DNA of 35,631 bases from CAZEGI01 sp964512105 (GTDB lineage Archaea > Altiarchaeota > Altiarchaeia > IMC4 > CAZEGI01): contig CAZEGI010000012.1 in assembly GCA_964512105.1 (NCBI GenBank), positions 1-35,631 on the forward strand. Direction: 5' to 3'. Below are positions 31,390 through 35,631 of the stretch, in pieces. The position numbers and the translations under genes were made by a program. Below the pieces are notes generated by a model, which had not been told where the DNA came from, did not search any database, and saw nothing but the letters and a program-made list of their open reading frames with translations. How positions within the stretch are numbered: position 1 is the stretch's first letter; each line of letters opens with the position of its first letter.

Positions 31390-31563
31390 TGTTATTTTAT
31401 ATTATAACTTTATGACATAAAAATAAAATATAAAATCTATCAATGTCATTCCTTTTATTTCAAATAATATAAAATAATAAAAATAAATAAAGATAAAAAT
31501 ATCAAAAATTCATCAAAAATATCGCAAGTTTCATTATATCATTTCAAATAACATAAAATAACA
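31390..31563. repeat. three copies of a 16-bp operator-like sequence in an A/T-rich gap
   Basis: The consensus ATAAyATAAAATAAyA occurs at 31464-31479 and 31548-31563 on the plus strand and at 31390-31405 on the minus strand. It has one or two mismatches between copies. The two plus-strand copies share a longer TTTCAAATAA start. Spacings are about 74 and 84 bp. The gap contains no gene and lies between the winged-helix gene and the trm1 stop. Very low GC makes chance matches more likely, but the orientation and position fit an autoregulator. Confidence 0.6.
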
Positions 31564-32667
31564 TCAAACAAACCCCAGAATATCCTCGGAATTCGCATCA
31601 GTTCTTATCCCAAGACCGGAAAAATGCGTTCGTGCTACCTTGAAACCGCCACCTTTAAGCCTTTCAAACACGAAATCCATTCTCGGCACGGATTTTTTCA
31701 CCTTCCTGCACAACTTGTGGAAATCGTAATACGGTTTGGTTATTTTTTGCTCCCCGGCAATCAGGTTTACCAACTTTTTTTCATCATCTCCCTTTCTAAA
31801 TTCCAATCCTCCAATTTCATCGCTCAATTTTTTAGAAAAATCAGAATCAGCGAATTCCGCATTCCACAAAGGACCTGCGGTTTTCAATTTGCAACCACAT
31901 TCGCAATTTTTTTCCAGCTCATCTATTCTCTTATATTTTTTTTCCAAACAAGAGAAACAATGCTGCAGAAAAGTTATATCCCCCTGCGTTTTTTTCACAT
32001 ACTTTCTCCCCCTATCCAATTCCGCGTAAATCCTGAAATAATGCCGCGTGCAGTGCGAGAACAAAATATTCACACCATAGTCGTACCTCACGGCGTTTCT
32101 TGCGATAAATCCTATAAAGATTCTTAATCCCAACTCATTGTAGTAATCCGTTCTCAGCGAAATCGCATCGTACTTCCTCTGGCAGGCCGTCGGATAAGTG
32201 CCGCACAGGACGCTCGTATCGGTTGCCGCAACACCCAAAAAACCGCGTTTTCCGAATGCGCGTATCGCAGTATCCAAATAGCGTACAGGAGGCCCGAACG
32301 GATCGATGTCTATAAACTCGAACTTCTTATTCGACAAAAAATGGTTCGAGTCATCGTTCGAAATTTTTACATCAAGCCTGTTAAGCTTCGCATTTTTCTC
32401 AATGAGTTCGCAGGCTTTTTTGTTCAGGTCGTTCAGCGTGACATCAACCCCAACTTCCCCTGCAATTCTCAAACCGCGCGCTCCGGAACCGGAGAGCGCG
32501 TCAAAATAATTTTCTGGTTTCAAAATTCTGCAAACCCCAACGCTTATGTCCCTTGCAAGCTCCATCTCCGGATTGTAAAAAATCGGGTCGCGTTTCGTCC
32601 TGAGTTTTGATTTTGGAACAAACAGTTTCGTTTTTCCTTCAGCAACCTCTTCAAAATTCATCTTCAT
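31564..32667 (-). CDS. trm1: tRNA (guanine(26)-N2)-dimethyltransferase
   Basis: 367 aa, full length. It opens FEEVAEGKTKLFVPK; PIFYNPEMELARDISV and YFDALSGSGARGLRIAGEVG form the SAM-binding region. IDIDPFGPPVRYLD is the catalytic motif, and ATDTSVLCGTYP and CQRKYDAISLRTDYYNELGL are family signatures. A zinc-type Cys set is present (HCFSCLEKK, CECGCKL). It methylates G26 of tRNA. The 3' end touches the third operator-like copy. Confidence 0.96.
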   Translation of the reverse strand: MKMNFEEVAEGKTKLFVPKSKLRTKRDPIFYNPEMELARDISVGVCRILKPENYFDALSGSGARGLRIAGEVGVDVTLNDLNKKACELIEKNAKLNRLDVKISNDDSNHFLSNKKFEFIDIDPFGPPVRYLDTAIRAFGKRGFLGVAATDTSVLCGTYPTACQRKYDAISLRTDYYNELGLRIFIGFIARNAVRYDYGVNILFSHCTRHYFRIYAELDRGRKYVKKTQGDITFLQHCFSCLEKKYKRIDELEKNCECGCKLKTAGPLWNAEFADSDFSKKLSDEIGGLEFRKGDDEKKLVNLIAGEQKITKPYYDFHKLCRKVKKSVPRMDFVFERLKGGGFKVARTHFSGLGIRTDANSEDILGFV

Positions 32668-32712
32668 CTATTTTTATAGAAAAACTCAGGTAAATACTAT
32701 CGTGAACCTTGA

Positions 32713-33258
32713 ATGAAAATCGTTGTTGCAATCACTGGCGCTTCCGGGATCATTCTCGGGCAGCGCCTGCTCGAAGAGCTGAAGGGCCACGAAACGCATC
32801 TGGTCATAACGAAAAACGCGGAAAAGGTCGCAAAATTCGAGGAGTGCAAATCAGTCAAGGAGATAAAAAAACTGGCGAAATTCGTTTATGACGAAAATGA
32901 AATCGAAGCAGGCATCTCAAGCTCGTCGTATCCGGTAGATGCCATGGTCGTGATTCCATGCTCCATGAAAACCCTTTCTAGCATCGCGAACGGGTTTTCA
33001 GACAACCTCGTAAACCGGGCCGCAGAGAACATCCTGAAACTGAACAAGAAACTGATTGTTGTGCCACGTGACACACCACTAACACTTGCAGCGATCCAAA
33101 ACATGGAAAAATTAAAGCTAGCCGGAGCCATCATACTCCCTGCTAACATTGCTTATTATTTTAAACCAAGAACAATTAATGATATCACTAATTTTACGGT
33201 CGGCAAGGTCTTGGATGCTCTTAGCATGGAGCATAAACTTTACAAGAGGTGGGGTTGA
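32713..33258 (+). CDS. ubiX: flavin prenyltransferase UbiX
   Basis: 181 aa, standard length. IVVAITGASGIILGQRLLEEL is the N-terminal flavin site (seen in part as ITGASG), followed by MVVIPCSMKTLSSIANGFSD and NLVNRAAENILKLNKKLIVV. VPRDTPLTLAAIQNM completes the signature. The enzyme makes prenylated FMN for UbiD-type decarboxylases. ubiD follows directly, ending/starting within a few bases, so the pair is coupled. Confidence 0.95.
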   Translation: MKIVVAITGASGIILGQRLLEELKGHETHLVITKNAEKVAKFEECKSVKEIKKLAKFVYDENEIEAGISSSSYPVDAMVVIPCSMKTLSSIANGFSDNLVNRAAENILKLNKKLIVVPRDTPLTLAAIQNMEKLKLAGAIILPANIAYYFKPRTINDITNFTVGKVLDALSMEHKLYKRWG

Positions 33259-33260
33259 AA

Positions 33261-34544
33261 ATGAGTCTGCGCGATTTTATACAGCAACTGGATAAGGAAA
33301 AAAATCTCCTCAGGATTCCTAAAGAGGTTGACCCGAAACTTGAGGCCGCGCGCATAATAAAGAAGCACGACGGTTGTGCGATTCTGTTCGAGAAGGTAAA
33401 AAATTCCGAATACAAAATCGTCGCTGGCCTGTGCAGCAGCCGCGAGAATTTCGCAAAGAGCATGGGCATAAAAAAGGAGCAGCTGATATTCAAGATCGCG
33501 GATGCCATTGAAAAACCAAGCAAACCAAAAATCGTAAAAACCGGCCCATGCCAGGAGGTTGTTGAGAAAAATGTTGATTTGTCAAAGATTCCGATTCTGA
33601 CGCACGCATCAAACGACCTCGGGCCATACGTTACTGCTGGCGTTTATGTCTGCAAAAACAAGGTAGGAAGATTAAACGCCGCATTCCATCGAAGCTCTCC
33701 AATAGCAAAGGACAAATTCGTTGCAAGAATCTGCCATCGCGATACCTTCAAATTCCTCGAGGAAGCAGGCGGCGAACTCGATGTTTCAATTTGCCTTGGT
33801 CTGCACCCAACAGTTTCCCTTTCGGCTTCGGTTTCTGCAGGTGACATAAACGAATTTGAAATTGCAAACACGATGCACCAGTTGGAACTCGTTAAATGCA
33901 GGACCAATACCCTTCTTGTTCCCGCAGATGCAGAATTCGTTTTGGAGGGTGTTCTGACAACCAAGGAAAGGCACACGGAAGGGCCGTTCCCTGATATAAG
34001 CGGAACATTTGATGTTGTTCGTGAGGAGCCCACCGTAAAAATAAATTGCATAACCCACAGGAAGAATCCAATTTACCAGGCATTACTACCCGCATACAAC
34101 GAACACCGCCTCCTGATGGGCATGCCAAAGGAGCCGACAATATACCGCGCTGTGAAAGAGGTTGCGGATTGCAAAAATGTTCTGATCACTCCCGGCGGAT
34201 GCTCATGGCTTCACGCGCTCGTCCAGATAAACAAGAAGAACGCTGATGATGGCATCAAAGCAGCGGAAGCCGCATTCAAGGGCCACGGAAGTTTGAAGCA
34301 CTGTGTTGTTGTGGATGAGGACATTGACATTTACAATCTTGACGAAGTCGAATGGGCGATTGCAACGCGCGTGCAGTTCGACAAAAATTCAAAGGTCTGG
34401 CGCGGTCCTGGAAGCTCGCTTGATGCAACAGCTGAAAAAATCGAAGGTTCCGACAGGTTAATGACCTGCAAAGTCGCATTGGATGCAACAATACCGTTCG
34501 ACAAAAACAGGGACAAGTTCAAGAAAGCGAATCTTGGAGAATGA
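33261..34544 (+). CDS. ubiD: UbiD-family decarboxylase
   Basis: 427 aa from the ATG at 33261, preferred over the GTG at 33249 that overlaps ubiX; agaggtgggg lies upstream as ribosome-binding sequence. VGRLNAAFHRSSP, FVLEGVLTTKERHTEG and GPFPDISGTFDVV contain the Glu/Arg residues of the prenyl-FMN active site (E229, R237, E240 region). LITPGGCSWLHALVQINK-like sequence completes the C-terminal part. In archaea such UbiD/UbiX pairs include the trans-anhydromevalonate phosphate decarboxylase of the archaeal mevalonate pathway, a plausible role here. The product is otherwise unspecified. Confidence 0.93.
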   Translation: MSLRDFIQQLDKEKNLLRIPKEVDPKLEAARIIKKHDGCAILFEKVKNSEYKIVAGLCSSRENFAKSMGIKKEQLIFKIADAIEKPSKPKIVKTGPCQEVVEKNVDLSKIPILTHASNDLGPYVTAGVYVCKNKVGRLNAAFHRSSPIAKDKFVARICHRDTFKFLEEAGGELDVSICLGLHPTVSLSASVSAGDINEFEIANTMHQLELVKCRTNTLLVPADAEFVLEGVLTTKERHTEGPFPDISGTFDVVREEPTVKINCITHRKNPIYQALLPAYNEHRLLMGMPKEPTIYRAVKEVADCKNVLITPGGCSWLHALVQINKKNADDGIKAAEAAFKGHGSLKHCVVVDEDIDIYNLDEVEWAIATRVQFDKNSKVWRGPGSSLDATAEKIEGSDRLMTCKVALDATIPFDKNRDKFKKANLGE

Positions 34545-35554
34545 ATTCTGCAATATTCCTAAATGGAGAAAAATTTGAAGAGACGAAATTTAAAACCGAA
34601 GAAGAACTGGAGGCTATTGTTAAGTCTCAGTGTAAACTATTTTTTGGGAAGAATACAATCTACCTGGATATCAAGAAAAAAATCGATTCAAAATCTCTCG
34701 GTGGAGTGATACCTGATGCAATTATGTTTGATTTTAATGATGTTGATAACCCCGAAGTTTATCTTGTTGAAGTAGAATTAGCTTCGCATAATTTTTATGA
34801 TCATATTTTTCCACAAATAACTAAATTCTTTGCATTTTATAGGAATCCTAAGAGCAGGGACAATCTCACCGGAAGTATCTTTACATATATAAAATCAAAC
34901 CCCAATATCGAAGCAGAATTCAGAGTATTTCTAAAAGAAAGAGAGATATACAAAACGATAAAAGATGTTTTTGAGGATAGTCAGAATATACTACTAATTA
35001 TAGACGACCAAAAACCCGAGTTCCAAGAAATGTCTGAGACGTACATGGACACGTGGGGTAAACTTGTGAAAGTCGAAGTTCTTAAAGGGTATTCAGTCAA
35101 TGGAAAAAAACTGTACAGTCTAACTCCTGACTTTACAGGTATCGAACTTGGTTACTCTTCCGAAGAACCAACTGAGATACAGAAATACGACGAGGATTAT
35201 CATCTTCAAGATGTTTCAAATATTGTCAAGGACATATACAACCAAGTCAAACTAAACATGAACGGGTTGGATTCAGAAATTAGCGTTAACCCTCAAAGGT
35301 ATTATATCTCACTAAGGAAGAAAAAGAATTTTGCATATATCCAACCAAGAAGGAAAAAATTAAAGATTACAATAGGGATATCCTACGAGGAGGGAATTAG
35401 GATTATAAAACACCATACCATAAAAAAACATAGTCAAGGTGTACAAGATTTCTATCATATACCTTGTTTTGAAGTGATAATCGAAAGCACAAATAATTTG
35501 CAAGAAATTTTTACAGCCCTCGAACAAGCATACAAAAAACAAAATGAAACTTAA
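34541..35554 (+). CDS. PD-(D/E)XK-like nuclease with DUF5655 C-terminal domain
   Basis: 337 aa. GVIPDAIMFDFND followed by VYLVEVELASHNFYDHIFPQ has nuclease-like spacing (D59, E77), but the position expected to be Lys is Glu (E79), so catalysis may be altered. The C-terminal ~110 residues (DVSNIVKDIYNQVKLNMNGL, VNPQRYYISLRKKKNFAYIQ, KLKITIGISYEEGIRI) match the DUF5655 type domain. The A/T-rich codon use differs from ubiD and ftr around it. It overlaps the ubiD stop by 4 bp and the ftr start by 11 bp. A defence or DNA-repair role is suggested by the domain pair; it is inference. Confidence 0.75.
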   Translation: MNSAIFLNGEKFEETKFKTEEELEAIVKSQCKLFFGKNTIYLDIKKKIDSKSLGGVIPDAIMFDFNDVDNPEVYLVEVELASHNFYDHIFPQITKFFAFYRNPKSRDNLTGSIFTYIKSNPNIEAEFRVFLKEREIYKTIKDVFEDSQNILLIIDDQKPEFQEMSETYMDTWGKLVKVEVLKGYSVNGKKLYSLTPDFTGIELGYSSEEPTEIQKYDEDYHLQDVSNIVKDIYNQVKLNMNGLDSEISVNPQRYYISLRKKKNFAYIQPRRKKLKITIGISYEEGIRIIKHHTIKKHSQGVQDFYHIPCFEVIIESTNNLQEIFTALEQAYKKQNET

Positions 35555-35631
35555 TGGAATTCCTGTTGAGGACACCTACTGCGAAGCGTTTGACGGTCTT
35601 TACGCACGCGTCATTGTCACTGCAAAAGATA
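35544..35631 (+). CDS. ftr: formylmethanofuran--tetrahydromethanopterin formyltransferase (partial)
   Basis: Only the first 29 codons are in the window; the right edge cuts the gene. MKLNGIPVEDTYCEAFDG and ARVIVTAKD match the N-terminal Ftr pattern (M-x-I/L-N-G-V/I-x-V/I-E-D-T-x-x-E-A-F, then A/G-R-V/L-I-V/I-T-A). Ftr moves a formyl group between methanofuran and tetrahydromethanopterin. The start lies inside the previous gene. Together with mfnB this indicates a functional methanofuran-dependent C1 pathway. Confidence 0.85.
   Translation, partial: MKLNGIPVEDTYCEAFDGLYARVIVTAKD

Noticed and set aside
1..35631. tRNA genes and CRISPR arrays
   Set aside because: No T-arm (GGTTCRANNCC) with flanking acceptor pairing was found in intergenic gaps, and no regularly spaced repeats.

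Overview
The window is archaeal. Markers are diphthine synthase (dph5), 4-phosphopantoate-beta-alanine ligase (PPS), archaeal Trm1, Elp3, TtuA/NcsA, the Fap7-type kinase, an S-layer protein of the Methanococcus type, a FlaI/TadA-TadC type pilus machine and a very small class III (KGQ) prepilin-like protein. A methanofuran biosynthesis gene (mfnB, 11.4-12.2 kb) and the start of ftr (formylmethanofuran:H4MPT formyltransferase, cut by the right edge at 35544) show that the organism handles C1 units on methanofuran/H4MPT. This fits a euryarchaeal-type or Altiarchaeota-like lineage. The lineage is inference; there is no 16S here.

Layout. (1) 1-5.85 kb: three consecutive secreted surface-protein genes. 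They are an S-layer-domain protein with a pentapeptide stalk, a large Asp/Cys-rich plus Ig-like protein with a probable frameshift near its start, and a lamin-tail protein with a Tyr/Gly-rich stretch. The last two end in the same short GWNL(I/M)SLP tail. (2) 5.85-11.35 kb: an accessory island rich in RNase and nucleotidyltransferase toxin-antitoxin-like parts. It holds a winged-helix protein with a HEPN-like RX4H motif followed by a PIN-like protein, an AbrB-like protein, an HTH-nucleotidyltransferase/HEPN pair, a truncated serine recombinase fused to an MFS-transporter remnant, and on the minus strand ttuA, a hypothetical gene and a canonical mntA-hepT pair. (3) 11.4-16.6 kb: mfnB, a hypothetical gene, a membrane-anchored winged-helix protein and the S-layer gene with strong TATA, leader hairpin, Shine-Dalgarno and terminator. 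(4) 16.7-20.8 kb: small membrane protein, dph5, pps, an orphan 5S rRNA gene whose last 26 bp are repeated 320 bp downstream around a tiny prepilin-like ORF, and a large unrecognised EF-hand-containing protein. (5) 20.8-25.3 kb: elp3, an M50 site-2-protease-like gene and a polytopic membrane protein. (6) 25.3-29.5 kb, minus strand: a four-gene pilus/secretion operon (DUF2226-like protein, ATPase, two TadB/TadC-type membrane proteins). (7) 29.5-32.7 kb, minus strand: DUF89 protein, Fap7 kinase, winged-helix regulator and trm1, with a triplicated 16-bp operator-like sequence between the last two. (8) 32.7-35.6 kb, plus strand: ubiX, ubiD, a nuclease-like DUF5655 protein and ftr, packed with overlapping ends.

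No CRISPR array and no tRNA gene were found. No gene-free stretch exceeds 300 bases except the 18.49-18.94 kb area, which is annotated as the 5S repeat, a small ORF and a hairpin cluster. All family assignments come from reading motifs by eye; none was checked by a database search.
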